Assembly (NCBI RefSeq): GCF_026109735.1
Contig: NZ_CP069620.1
Coordinates: 1,550,001-1,614,000, forward strand
DNA: 64,000 bases
Reading direction: 5' to 3'
Origin: Salinimicrobium tongyeongense
GTDB lineage: Bacteria > Bacteroidota > Bacteroidia > Flavobacteriales > Flavobacteriaceae
A program made the position numbers and the translations under genes. The notes beneath the pieces are model-generated. The model ran no database searches. It had not been told where the DNA came from and worked only from the letters and a program-made list of their open reading frames with translations. Below, piece by piece: positions 25,520 to 33,279 of the stretch; position 1 is the stretch's first letter; the number at the start of each line of letters is the position of its first letter.

Positions 25520-25527
25520 CAAAGATA
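25520..25527 (-). promoter_or_regulatory. -7 element of trhO
   Basis: CAAAGATA reads TATCTTTG on the minus strand, a perfect TAnnTTTG, 35 bases before the trhO ATG. No clear TTG -33 element is at the expected distance. Confidence 0.55.
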
Positions 25528-25539
25528 AGGCTTTAAATG

Positions 25540-25574
25540 AAAAAATGCCCGGATGCGATATCGGGGCATTTTTT
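25540..25574. terminator. hairpin terminator in the trhO-recA gap
   Basis: AAAAAATGCCC (25540-25550) and GGGCATTTTTT (25564-25574) form an 11 bp stem, giving a T-run in either direction. It lies downstream of the small minus-strand frame at 25633-25725. A terminator between two divergent genes implies a transcription unit inside the gap. Confidence 0.7.
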
Positions 25575-25632
25575 TCGAACGGCTAATTCGTTATTAATAC
25601 TTCTAATTCTTCAACTAAAAATAAAAATAACG

Positions 25633-25725
25633 TTAGCCACCGTCCATCCGGCAGCTGCAACTGAGGTTAACTACAGCCAGACTGCCGGAAATACTTAAAA
25701 TAATATTCCGCTTTAAAAATTTCAT
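25633..25725 (-). CDS. possible 30-residue peptide gene
   Basis: ATG at 25725 on the minus strand opens a 30-residue frame: a basic start (MKFLKRN), a hydrophobic stretch (IILSISGSLAVV) and a short Cys-containing tail (NLSCSCRMDGG). It is followed 59 bases later by the terminator hairpin 25540-25574. The signal-peptide or lipobox-like pattern and the private terminator suggest a real small gene or leader peptide, but such a short frame can arise by chance. I recognise no family. Confidence 0.35.
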   Translation of the reverse strand: MKFLKRNIILSISGSLAVVNLSCSCRMDGG

Positions 25726-25856
25726 GCAGTTAATAGTTGGTTTATCTTGTTTATCTTATAGATGCACAAAAGCCAAAAAGGTTGCGTATTAAATTTAGCA
25801 CATATAAAAACTTATAGTATTTTAGCAGCAATATCATATTAAAGAAGCCGAATTAA

Positions 25857-26870
25857 ATGAGCAACGAGAAAGAAAGAGAAGCTAAATTAAAAGCCCTCAA
25901 ACTCACCCTTGACAAGATGGATAAAACCTATGGTAAGGGTACCGTGATGAAGATGAGTGACCAGAGTGTAGTAGATGTAGATGTGATACGCAGTGGGTCT
26001 TTGGGGCTTGACCTCGCCCTTGGTGTGGGAGGATATCCCCGCGGAAGGGTTATAGAAATATACGGGCCTGAATCTTCAGGAAAAACCACCCTTACTTTAC
26101 ACGCAATAGCCGAAGCACAAAAAGCAGGAGGCATCGCTGCCTTTATTGATGCAGAACACGCCTTTGACCGTTTTTATGCCGAAAAGCTGGGGATAGATCT
26201 TGAGAACCTCATCATTTCCCAACCCGATAACGGGGAGCAGGCCCTTGAGATTGCCGACAACCTTATCCGCTCGGGAGCCATAGATATTATTGTAGTGGAT
26301 TCTGTTGCCGCACTTACTCCAAAATCGGAGATTGAAGGGGAAATGGGGGACTCAAAAATGGGCTTGCACGCACGTTTAATGTCCCAGGCGCTAAGAAAAC
26401 TTACTGCTTCCATCAGCAAAACCCATTGTACCGTGATCTTCATTAACCAGCTAAGGGAGAAGATTGGGGTAATGTTTGGAAACCCTGAGACCACAACCGG
26501 TGGTAACGCATTGAAATTCTATGCCTCCATAAGGCTTGACATTCGCCGATCTACCCAGATCAAAGACAGCAACAGCGAAATTCAGGGGAACAAGACCAGG
26601 GTGAAAGTGGTTAAAAACAAAGTAGCCCCTCCTTTTAAAACTGCCGAGTTTGACATTATGTACGGCGAGGGGGTTTCTAAAATTGGAGAGATCATAGATA
26701 TAGGGGTAGACTACGAGATCATTAAAAAGAGTGGTTCTTGGTTTAGCTATGAAGACACCAAACTTGGGCAGGGCCGCGATGCGGTGAAAACCCTGTTAAA
26801 AGATAATCCAGATCTAATGGAAGAGCTGGAAAGCAGGATAAAAGAAGCCATGACAGTGGCAAAAGCATAA
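25857..26870 (+). CDS. recA: recombinase RecA
   Basis: A DNA-dependent ATPase for homologous recombination and the SOS response, 337 residues. GPESSGKTT (70-78) is the Walker [11 protein letters not shown] the Walker B, and [21 protein letters not shown] the L2 DNA-binding loop region. There is no intein. The C-terminus is shorter and less acidic than in E. coli, as usual for Bacteroidota. It is monocistronic: a strong hairpin follows its stop by 9 bases. The start follows a weak promoter (TATTTTAG at 25818-25825). No LexA-type box is seen. Confidence 0.98.
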   Translation: MSNEKEREAKLKALKLTLDKMDKTYGKGTVMKMSDQSVVDVDVIRSGSLGLDLALGVGGYPRGRVIEIYGPESSGKTTLTLHAIAEAQKAGGIAAFIDAEHAFDRFYAEKLGIDLENLIISQPDNGEQALEIADNLIRSGAIDIIVVDSVAALTPKSEIEGEMGDSKMGLHARLMSQALRKLTASISKTHCTVIFINQLREKIGVMFGNPETTTGGNALKFYASIRLDIRRSTQIKDSNSEIQGNKTRVKVVKNKVAPPFKTAEFDIMYGEGVSKIGEIIDIGVDYEIIKKSGSWFSYEDTKLGQGRDAVKTLLKDNPDLMEELESRIKEAMTVAKA

Positions 26871-26879
26871 AAAAATCTT

Positions 26880-26905
26880 AAAATCCCGAATTTTTTCGGG
26901 ATTTT
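26880..26905 (+). terminator. recA intrinsic terminator
   Basis: AAAATCCCGAA (26880-26890), loop TTTT, TTCGGGATTTT (26895-26905), followed by the T-rich TCTCTTTTTT. The stem is a perfect 11 bp. Confidence 0.9.
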
Positions 26906-26914
26906 CTCTTTTTT

Positions 26915-27106
26915 GGGCGCAACCATTTGGCAATTTGTGCATCTCTTTAACAGAGACCCCAACCAGCCAATGCCGTTATGATGAATCAACCCCAGATCTA
27001 TGACAGCGAAACCTACTGTGAAAACGGCAGACTAAAGAGGGAAAATTTAAAGGCTAATTCCTCCGGAAGACCGGGAACCTCTCACGATTCCCGATCTTCC
27101 TTTTTT
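26915..27106 (+). ncRNA. candidate structured RNA with its own terminator
   Basis: Between recA's terminator and the sigma gene lies a stretch with several possible helices: CTCT/AGAG (in CTCTTTAACAGAG), TGCCGTT pairing with AACGGCA about 55 bases later and enclosing an ACAG/CTGT hairpin, GAGGGAA with TTCCTC, and finally the terminator 27065-27106. The only sizeable frame here runs straight through the terminator, so it is unlikely to be coding. No promoter is convincing. It could be an sRNA or the remnant of a leader; I recognise no known riboswitch class. Confidence 0.35.
27065..27106 (+). terminator. intrinsic terminator with no annotated gene before it
   Basis: GGAAGACCGGGAA (27065-27077) and TTCCCGATCTTCC (27088-27100) pair with one mismatch, followed by six T. 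Because recA is already terminated at 26905, this hairpin implies another transcript. Confidence 0.75.
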
Positions 27107-27170
27107 AAAATACCTCTCCCCCCTGTAGATTTTTTGAGATTGCAGAATATTGGGCCGCTTGTAAATTTTG

Positions 27171-27200
27171 TTGCAGAACCGGCTGAAATTCCTATATTTA
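27171..27200 (+). promoter_or_regulatory. candidate promoter of the sigma factor operon
   Basis: TTG at 27171-27173 and TATATTTA at 27193-27200, spaced 19 bases. The -7 element differs from TAnnTTTG at the last base. Transcription would start near 27207. Confidence 0.45.
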
Positions 27201-27291
27201 GGTTTCCTGAAGCTCCACATCGAGCCCGGGCGAGCTACCGGCGGGCCATTGTACAGCCCCCGTTTTTCAACAGCACTTAAATATTGGGATT

Positions 27292-27834
27292 TTGGGCATC
27301 AAACAACTCATACAAAAATGCAAAAAACAGGACATTAAAGCGCAGGAGCAGCTTTACAAGATGTTTGCGCATAAATTGTTCCCTGTTTGCCTCAAGTACT
27401 CTTCTACCTACCAACAGGCAGAAGACAACCTGCAGGACGCATTTTTGATGATCTTCAAAAGCATGCCCCAGTACAAAAACAAAGGTTCCTTTGAAGGCTG
27501 GATGAAAAGGATCGTGATCAACACAGCCCTTCAAAAATACAGAAAACAAACCGTCTTTGAGATCATTAGAGATGACTTTCACAAAGACCCCGAAATTGAA
27601 GTAGAAGAAGATGAAGTGTCCGTTGACTATTTACTGGAGATCATACAACAACTGCCCGACCGTTACCGGCAGGTCTTCAATTTGTACGTACTCGACGGGT
27701 TTTCCCATAAAGAGATCGCCGAAATGCTAAATATTACCACCGGAACTTCAAAATCAAACCTTGCAAGGGCCCGAGTGATCCTGAAAGAGAAAATAGAAAG
27801 CAGTCTATATAAAACAGCCGCACGATCTGTATAA
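27292..27834 (+). CDS. ECF-type RNA polymerase sigma factor
   Basis: A sigma-70 family protein of 180 residues. Region 2 spans about 35-90, with AEDNLQDAFLMIF (the core-binding and -10 helix) and GSFEGWMKRIVINTAL. Region 4 covers about 118-170, with LPDRYRQVFNLYVLDGFSHKEIAEML as its helix-turn-helix. The start is a TTG at 27292 (no ATG fits). The protein begins MGIKQLIQKCKKQDIKAQEQLY, as I recall for flavobacterial homologues. The next gene starts within its stop (TAATG), so it is translationally coupled to a membrane protein that may act as its anti-sigma partner. The regulon is unknown. Confidence 0.87.
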   Translation: MGIKQLIQKCKKQDIKAQEQLYKMFAHKLFPVCLKYSSTYQQAEDNLQDAFLMIFKSMPQYKNKGSFEGWMKRIVINTALQKYRKQTVFEIIRDDFHKDPEIEVEEDEVSVDYLLEIIQQLPDRYRQVFNLYVLDGFSHKEIAEMLNITTGTSKSNLARARVILKEKIESSLYKTAARSV

Positions 27835-29147
27835 TGAAAGAGAAAAAATACATAGACCGGCTCTATCAGGAGAAGTTTCGCGATTTTGAAGCGGCACCGC
27901 GAGATGCCGTATGGAAAAACATTGAAGCAAAACTTCGGGAAAAGGAAAAGCGCAGGGCGGTAATCCCGCTTTGGTACCGCTATGCCGGCGTTGCCGCAGT
28001 ACTGGCCTTCTTTTTTATGATTGGAGACTGGATCTTACCCGTAAAAACCTCAACAACCGTGGCCGGGGAAGAAATCGAAGAGCCGGCAACCAATGGGGCA
28101 GCTTCACCGGTATTCCCCGTTATTCCAATTGCTTCGGAAGAAAGCACCGCCGCTGTTAGTATTCCTTCTGAAGGTTTAAGCAGCAGTTCAAAACCTGCTG
28201 CCACTATCATATCTTCAGAAGATACTACTTCAGAAAAAAAATCAAGAACGGCTGAAGAAACAGCTTCAGAAATAGGTGCTAAAAATGCCATTTTTGACAC
28301 CCCTCTGGCTGTAGCCTCTATCCCTCTTCAGCAGAAAAAAACAACTCCCAAAAAGGCCCAGGCTGAAGATCTAAAGCCTTCGATCTTTGATGCCGTAAAA
28401 ACACCTGAAGACACTAAAATTGCCAGCACCGAAGAAAAAAGCCATTTTGAGCTGTCTACCCATGCCACCCCCATTTACTACGGAAAAATGGGGACTGCCA
28501 ATCCGCTGGATGTTGGTTTTAACGACCGCAGGCAGGCCGAGATCACTTATTCATACGGGGTAAAACTGGCATTGAATATTAGTGACAAAGTGAAAGTGCG
28601 CTCGGGGATTAGCCGTGTTGACCTTGGTTACAGCACCAATGGCATTGGATACCAGTCGGCCGCCGGAATCTACGCAGTGAGAAATGTGTCCCTCATAAAG
28701 GTAAATGACACCGATGTTAAGATGATTGCCTCCAATGTGGGGTCAAAAAACCAAACCAGCAGCAACCGCACCCAGGCCGGCAGCTTTACACAGGGAAATT
28801 TAAGCCAGAAAATTGGTTATATAGAAGTGCCGCTGGAATTTGAGGTGAACCTGTGGCAGGACAAATTTGGGGTGAACCTTATTGGGGGTGGTAGCACGCT
28901 TATTTTAGAAGATAATGAAGTGGTGGTCAACACAGGTAACACTTCGGCAGCCGGAAAAGCCAATAACCTGAATGAAGTGAGCTTTAGTGCCAACATAGGT
29001 TTGGGATTTGATTACAACCTTTCGGAAAGGTTCAGGCTCAATTTTGAACCTATGCTGAAGTACCAGCTTAAAACTTTTGACCAGCCCAGCGGAGATGTGC
29101 AACCTTATTTTATGGGCGTGTACACCGGCTTTAGCTATAAATTTTAA
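27834..29147 (+). CDS. membrane protein: anti-sigma-like N-terminus + outer-membrane beta-barrel-like C-terminus
   Basis: A 437-residue protein with an unusual layout. Residues 1-47 are cytosolic and charged, with a DFEAAPRDAVWKNIEAKLREKEK helix pattern like small anti-sigma factors. Residues 49-64 are one transmembrane helix. Residues 70-200 are a Ser/Thr/Glu-rich low-complexity linker. Residues 210-437 are a predicted porin-like beta domain (alternating strands, ending in GVYTGFSYKF with a terminal Phe). The start overlaps the sigma gene by one base, so the two likely work together. Residues KNAIFD near 150 come from a 16/17 palindrome copy. No family name is certain. Confidence 0.75.
   Translation: MKEKKYIDRLYQEKFRDFEAAPRDAVWKNIEAKLREKEKRRAVIPLWYRYAGVAAVLAFFFMIGDWILPVKTSTTVAGEEIEEPATNGAASPVFPVIPIASEESTAAVSIPSEGLSSSSKPAATIISSEDTTSEKKSRTAEETASEIGAKNAIFDTPLAVASIPLQQKKTTPKKAQAEDLKPSIFDAVKTPEDTKIASTEEKSHFELSTHATPIYYGKMGTANPLDVGFNDRRQAEITYSYGVKLALNISDKVKVRSGISRVDLGYSTNGIGYQSAAGIYAVRNVSLIKVNDTDVKMIASNVGSKNQTSSNRTQAGSFTQGNLSQKIGYIEVPLEFEVNLWQDKFGVNLIGGGSTLILEDNEVVVNTGNTSAAGKANNLNEVSFSANIGLGFDYNLSERFRLNFEPMLKYQLKTFDQPSGDVQPYFMGVYTGFSYKF
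28280..28296. repeat. dispersed odd palindrome, 16/17 match
   Basis: The sequence matches CAAAAATGCCATTTTTG except for the first base (T). It encodes AKNAIFD in the low-complexity linker of the sigma-coupled membrane protein, where an insertion would be tolerated. Confidence 0.75.
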
Positions 29148-29887
29148 AACAGCTTATCAGATTTTAATTCCTGAAGGATCACCTCCCTCGTTTTCTCCCG
29201 AATTTCTTTTTTACTCTCCTGCCCAAGACCTTTGGTGGGTATGAATTCTTTGATCTTTACCCGCATTTTACCCGGGCTACCCTTTGTAAAAATGTAAGGA
29301 AAGCGTTTTTTATTGTCGTAAAATACCATAGGAACTATGGGAATCTGGTGATCTATGGCCAGGCGAAAGGCACCATCTTTAAAACTGTCGAGCAGAACAC
29401 TGGTATCATCGGGCACGCCACCTTCAGGAAAAATACAAATACTGGTGCCGTTATTTAAACGGCGTTGGGCGCTGTCAAAAACCTCCTTTCGGCTTCTTTG
29501 GTTCTGACGGTCTACCAGGATACAGGTTCGTTTATAGAAGTATCCAAAAAGGGGAATTTTGACCAGTTCTTTTTTTCCGACGAAAACAAAAGGGTTTTTT
29601 ACAGCCACCAGCATGAGCATAATATCGGTCATGGAAGTATGGTTGGCCACGAGCATATAACTTTCACCTTTCACAAATTTACGCTCGCGCCTTATTTTTG
29701 GGAAAAAACCCATCCCGTATAAAATAAAATAGGCCCACCAGCGCGCAATCATAAAGAACTGCGGATAGAATCTCGTCCTGGAAGTAAACAGTAATAAAAA
29801 CGGAAAAAAAACTATAATGGGAATGGCCATTAAAATGTAGAACCATATTCTCCACAAGATTACCAGGAAAGACCTAAGGATGTGCAT
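29144..29887 (-). CDS. plsC: 1-acyl-sn-glycerol-3-phosphate acyltransferase
   Basis: Transfers an acyl chain to lysophosphatidic acid to make phosphatidic acid. It has 247 residues and an N-terminal hydrophobic anchor (about 5-33). NHTSMTD gives the catalytic His83-x4-Asp88, and FPEGG is the acyl-acceptor phosphate motif. Its stop overlaps the stop of the plus-strand barrel protein by 4 bases. On the minus strand TACTTTTG (29893-29900) ends only 5 bases before the ATG, so its message may be nearly leaderless. Confidence 0.9.
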   Translation of the reverse strand: MHILRSFLVILWRIWFYILMAIPIIVFFPFLLLFTSRTRFYPQFFMIARWWAYFILYGMGFFPKIRRERKFVKGESYMLVANHTSMTDIMLMLVAVKNPFVFVGKKELVKIPLFGYFYKRTCILVDRQNQRSRKEVFDSAQRRLNNGTSICIFPEGGVPDDTSVLLDSFKDGAFRLAIDHQIPIVPMVFYDNKKRFPYIFTKGSPGKMRVKIKEFIPTKGLGQESKKEIREKTREVILQELKSDKLF

Positions 29888-29892
29888 ATGGC

Positions 29893-29900
29893 CAAAAGTA
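29893..29900 (-). promoter_or_regulatory. -7 element of plsC
   Basis: CAAAAGTA reads TACTTTTG on the minus strand, a perfect TAnnTTTG. Transcription would start about at the plsC ATG (29887). It lies back to back with the trpS promoter. Confidence 0.5.
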
Positions 29901-29910
29901 ATGAATTGAA

Positions 29911-29941
29911 TTGAACGTCTTCTCTAAAAAAGATACCTTTG
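29911..29941 (+). promoter_or_regulatory. promoter of trpS
   Basis: TTG at 29911-29913 and TACCTTTG at 29934-29941, spaced 20 bases, form a full Bacteroidota promoter. Transcription would start near 29948, 14 bases before the ATG at 29962. The TTG is therefore a -33 element and not a start codon. Confidence 0.75.
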
Positions 29942-29961
29942 TAGAAAAATACAGAAAGCCA

Positions 29962-30930
29962 ATGTCAAGAATTCTCACAGGGGTACAAAGTACCGGTACT
30001 CCTCACCTGGGGAACATTTTAGGAGCTATAATTCCCGCAGTGGAAATGGCCAATGATCCAAAGAATGATTCATTTTTATTCATAGCAAACCTCCATACTT
30101 TAACCCAAATTAAAGATTCAAAGGTGCTAAGGGAGAACACGCTCTCTACTGCAGCTACCTGGCTGGCTTTTGGTCTCGATGTTGAAAAAACCGTTTTTTA
30201 CAGGCAGAGCGATATTCCGCAGGTTACCGAGCTAACCTGGTACCTAAACTGCTTTTTCCCGTATCAACGCTTAACTCTTGCGCATTCTTTTAAAGATAAG
30301 GCCGACAGGCTTGAGGATGTTAACGCCGGACTTTTTGATTACCCTATCTTAATGGCTGCGGATATTCTTCTATATGATGCTGAAATTGTTCCGGTAGGAA
30401 AAGATCAACTCCAGCACCTGGAAATGACCCGGGATGTAGCTTCGAGATTCCATGCAAAAATGGGTGAGACCTTTGTAATGCCCGATGCCCGCGTTTCTGA
30501 AGAAACTATGTACGTACCCGGTACCGATGGCGAAAAGATGAGCAAATCTAAAGGCAACATCATCAACTTGTTTTTACCCGATAAGCAACTGCGAAAGCAG
30601 ATCATGGCGATACAAACCGACAGCACACCTCTTGAAGAGCCTAAAGACCCCGATACCGACAATGTCTTTAACATCTACAAACTGGTGGCCTCTAAAGAGC
30701 AAACGGCAGAGATGAGAAAGAACTATGAAGCTGGAGGCTATGGGTACGGGCACGCCAAACAGGCACTTTATGAGCTTTTAATCACCCGCTTTGAAAGGGA
30801 GCGTGCGCAGTATAATTTCTACATGCAAAATCCCGATAAAGTAGAAGAAGCTCTTGCCATAGGTGCCAAAAAGGCCCGTAAGGTAGCAGATGAAGTTTTG
30901 GTACGGGTTAGAGAAAAGCTGGGTTACTAA
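29962..30930 (+). CDS. trpS: tryptophanyl-tRNA synthetase
   Basis: A class I aminoacyl-tRNA synthetase charging tRNA-Trp, 322 residues from the ATG at 29962 (MSRILTGVQSTGTPHLGN). The HIGH-like motif is PHLGN near 14-18, KMSKSKGN is the KMSKS loop, and VGKDQLQHLEMTRD is the conserved tryptophan-pocket helix. A TTG further upstream (29911) would add 17 residues but lies in the promoter. Its end overlaps the convergent dprA stop by 4 bases. Confidence 0.95.
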   Translation: MSRILTGVQSTGTPHLGNILGAIIPAVEMANDPKNDSFLFIANLHTLTQIKDSKVLRENTLSTAATWLAFGLDVEKTVFYRQSDIPQVTELTWYLNCFFPYQRLTLAHSFKDKADRLEDVNAGLFDYPILMAADILLYDAEIVPVGKDQLQHLEMTRDVASRFHAKMGETFVMPDARVSEETMYVPGTDGEKMSKSKGNIINLFLPDKQLRKQIMAIQTDSTPLEEPKDPDTDNVFNIYKLVASKEQTAEMRKNYEAGGYGYGHAKQALYELLITRFERERAQYNFYMQNPDKVEEALAIGAKKARKVADEVLVRVREKLGY

Positions 30931-32033
30931 ACCGCTTCAAAAAGTTTGCCCGGCAACGGCCTTACCACGCCTTTAAGCTCCATGTTGAGCAGTAAAGTGG
31001 CTGCTTTAAAGGTAGGGATACTGCAGTTAAGCGCAATAAGATCAAGCTGCTCTTTCCCCTTATCTTTTAAGTAGCCATAGAGTGCCTGCTCTTCCTCTTC
31101 AAGCTCTACAAACAGCTGCTTTTGTACAGGTTTAACAGGAGTTTGAGAGCGCCAGTTGAGCATGTAAACAAGATCAACTGCGCTGGTTAAAACGTGTGCC
31201 TGCTGAGACTTGATAAGCATGTTACAGCCCTTGCTTTGAAGATCTCCCGGCCTTCCGGGAACTGCAAAAACTTCCCGGTTGTACGAATTGGCAATATCGG
31301 CAGTGACCAGAGACCCCCCTTTTTCGGCACTTTCAATAACAATGGTTGCTTCACACATGCCGGCAATGATGCGGTTTCTCTTGAGAAAATTGTTCCTGTC
31401 GAAAGTATCAGTACTCCAGAAATCGGTTAGAAACCCGCCGTTACGTTCCACTTCCGCCACGTATTTTTGATGAAGCCCGGGATACATCTGGTTCAGGCCG
31501 TGAGCCAGGCAGCCAATGGTTTGCAGCTTATGCTTAAGGGCAGCTCGTTGTGCGGCTATGTCTATTCCATAGGCAAAGCCTGAAACAATAACAGGATCAA
31601 GAGGTGCGAGCTCTTCAAGCAATTGTTCGCAGAAGTTAATACCGTGGGGTGTGGCCTTTCGGGTACCCACAACACTAATGATCTTCCTGTTGATAAGTTG
31701 AATATTCCCCCTTTGAAAAAGGAGGATAGGCCCGTCTGTACAGTGCTTTAATTTTTCTGGGTAATCACTGTGCTCGTAGTAAAGAGTTTTTATGCTGTTT
31801 TTGAGGATAAACTCCAGTTCCTTTTCGGCAGCTTTGAGGTTTTCAGAAGAAAAAAGATAGCTGAGTTTCGTATTGCCTATACCGCCAATTTTGAGCAGAA
31901 CCGATTTTTTCTCTTTAAAAACAGCCTCGGCAGACCCGGTGTGACGGATGAGTTTTTTAGCTGAAACATCACCCAGATTGGGCACGTGCTGCAGAGCCAA
32001 AACATACTGTAAATCAGAAACTTTCATAGCCAT
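30927..32033 (-). CDS. dprA: DNA-processing protein DprA
   Basis: Loads RecA onto incoming single-stranded DNA during natural transformation. It has 368 residues from the ATG at 32033; an ATG two codons further is equally possible, and a start at 32057 seems too early. An N-terminal helix-hairpin-helix-like part (HVPNLGDVSAKKLI) is followed by the Rossmann DprA core (SVVGTRKATPHG, SGFAYGIDIAAQRAAL, KGGSLVTADIA) and a C-terminal winged-helix domain. recA lies about 4 kb away. No com genes are seen in the window, so competence itself is not shown. Confidence 0.92.
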   Translation of the reverse strand: MAMKVSDLQYVLALQHVPNLGDVSAKKLIRHTGSAEAVFKEKKSVLLKIGGIGNTKLSYLFSSENLKAAEKELEFILKNSIKTLYYEHSDYPEKLKHCTDGPILLFQRGNIQLINRKIISVVGTRKATPHGINFCEQLLEELAPLDPVIVSGFAYGIDIAAQRAALKHKLQTIGCLAHGLNQMYPGLHQKYVAEVERNGGFLTDFWSTDTFDRNNFLKRNRIIAGMCEATIVIESAEKGGSLVTADIANSYNREVFAVPGRPGDLQSKGCNMLIKSQQAHVLTSAVDLVYMLNWRSQTPVKPVQKQLFVELEEEEQALYGYLKDKGKEQLDLIALNCSIPTFKAATLLLNMELKGVVRPLPGKLFEAV

Positions 32034-32109
32034 TTTAAAGCCTGAAAAGTAGCGCAAAAATTTGTTAATAAAATATGGAGTGCCTGTTTTTTCAGAAAAT
32101 AAAAATTTT

Positions 32110-32117
32110 TACTTTTG
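32110..32117 (+). promoter_or_regulatory. -7 element before the HU/SPOR gene
   Basis: TACTTTTG is a perfect TAnnTTTG, ending 5 bases before the ATG at 32123. No TTG is at the expected -33 position. If used, the message would be almost leaderless. Confidence 0.4.
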
Positions 32118-32122
32118 TTTTA

Positions 32123-33052
32123 ATGGCAATAGCAAATTACATCCACGATCTACTATACAGGTATGAATGCGTCATCCTTCCTGGCTTTGGTGCTTTTATA
32201 ACTCAACAGCATTCCGCAGGCATTCATCCAGCTACAGGAGAATTTTTTCCTCCCAAGAAAACAGTTTCTTTTAACCGTCAGCTGGTTAAGAATGACGGGC
32301 TTTTGGCCAATTATATCATGGAAGCTGAAAAGGTATCGTACAATACCGCTATTGAACATTTAAATCAATTTGTACAGGATCTCGAGCTCGTTCTTGAAAA
32401 GAACAAAACAGCAGACTTTGAAAATGTAGGTTCCTTTTCTTTGACCGAAGCAGGAAAACTACAGTTTGAGCCTGCTGCCCGAAAAAATTTCATGAAAGAG
32501 GCATTTGGTCTTGATTCTTTTAAGAGAAATGCTGTTTCCCGTGAAGTGTACAAACAACAGGCAGAGCAAATCGAAGCAAAAGCACCTGTTGCCTTTACCC
32601 CTGAAAGAAGGGCAAATCGCTGGTTAAAATATGCAGCTGTTGGCCTGGTGGCTATTGGCCTTAGCGGTGCTGCAGGTTTGAACATTTACAGTGAGCAGGT
32701 AAACGAGCACAACATAGCCGAGCAACAAAAAGCTGCATCCCAGCTTGAAGATCAAATTCAGCAGGCCACTTTTGTGATCGATAATCCGCTTCCTGCTGTT
32801 ACTTTAAAAGTTTCCAAACAAACCGGAAATTACCATATAGTAGCCGGTGCTTTCAGAGAGGCCGAAAATGCCGCCAAAGCCGTAGAAGAACTCAAAGCCC
32901 AGGGATTTAAAGCCCGTCAAATTGGAGAGAATAAATTTGGGCTGCACCAGGTGATCTCCAGCAGTCATGAGACCCGCCGCGAAGCTACCAATGAGCTGTA
33001 CAGGGTAAAAAAGACCAATCCTGGAGCATGGTTGTTGGTGCAGGAGCTGTAA
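32123..33052 (+). CDS. HU-CCDC81 and SPOR domain protein
   Basis: A 309-residue protein from the ATG at 32123 (MAIANYIHDLLYRYECVI). Residues 1-125 form two HU-like (CCDC81-type) modules with VILPGFGAF and FENVGSFSL. One transmembrane helix lies around 170-188 (KYAAVGLVAIGLSGAAG). A C-terminal SPOR domain (about 235-305, GNYHIVAGAF to GAWLLVQEL) should bind denuded peptidoglycan at the division site. The layout places the HU modules in the cytosol and SPOR in the periplasm, so it could link DNA or a cytosolic partner with septal wall. It is specific to Bacteroidota as far as I recall. Confidence 0.9.
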   Translation: MAIANYIHDLLYRYECVILPGFGAFITQQHSAGIHPATGEFFPPKKTVSFNRQLVKNDGLLANYIMEAEKVSYNTAIEHLNQFVQDLELVLEKNKTADFENVGSFSLTEAGKLQFEPAARKNFMKEAFGLDSFKRNAVSREVYKQQAEQIEAKAPVAFTPERRANRWLKYAAVGLVAIGLSGAAGLNIYSEQVNEHNIAEQQKAASQLEDQIQQATFVIDNPLPAVTLKVSKQTGNYHIVAGAFREAENAAKAVEELKAQGFKARQIGENKFGLHQVISSSHETRREATNELYRVKKTNPGAWLLVQEL

Positions 33053-33240
33053 TTGATAAGTTAGACTTACGAGTTTAGAATTACGATTGCGAAGTCTCAA
33101 ATTCCAAGCACCAAATTCCAAATTGAAGGTTCTAAACCTGATTTTCAGCCAATTGACCACTGCTCACTGAACACTGAATTTCTAACTGGCACCTGAGCCA
33201 CTGCCTACTGCCCACTTTTTTAATACCTCCTTAACGGCTT
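33053..33240. repeat. word-repeat intergenic tract
   Basis: It contains CAAATTCCAA twice (33109-33130) and then CACTGCT-CACTGAA-CACTGAA (about 33162-33180) and further ACTGCC words, in a region without a gene. Similar words recur at 33880-33935, 38365-38525, 41053-41108 and 42136-42166. Confidence 0.6.
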
Positions 33241-33256
33241 TTAGATTAAAGCACCT

Positions 33257-33264
33257 TAACTTTG
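33257..33264 (+). promoter_or_regulatory. -7 element of the acyl-CoA thioesterase gene
   Basis: TAACTTTG is a perfect TAnnTTTG, 15 bases before the ATG at 33280. No clear -33 TTG is visible. Confidence 0.55.
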
Positions 33265-33279
33265 CCGAAAATTTAAAAA

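Larger units (their letters stand above)
25485..25856. other. 372-base gap between trhO and recA
   Basis: It holds, from left to right: the trhO -7 element on the minus strand (25520-25527), a hairpin with T-runs on both sides (25540-25574), a possible 30-residue minus-strand reading frame (25633-25725), and the recA leader with a weak TATTTTAG at 25818-25825 as -7 element. No tRNA is seen. Confidence 0.6.
26871..27291. other. 421-base gap between recA and the sigma factor gene
   Basis: It contains the recA terminator (26880-26905), a stretch with several possible stems ending in a second terminator (26915-27106, listed separately), and a candidate promoter for the sigma factor (27171-27200) with a leader of about 85 bases. 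No convincing protein-coding frame was found on either strand. Confidence 0.6.

Noticed and set aside
25540-25574. Hairpin with AAAAATGCCC as a dispersed palindrome copy
   Set aside because: It has a 13-base loop and GC arms; it is a terminator and not the compact 17-base palindrome.
26978-27280. 100-residue frame in the recA-sigma gap
   Set aside because: It runs through the hairpin and T-run at 27065-27106, has a poor composition and no motif; the region fits a non-coding RNA better.
29911-29961. TTG start for a longer TrpS
   Set aside because: The TTG is the -33 element of a well-formed promoter; the ATG at 29962 matches the normal N-terminus.
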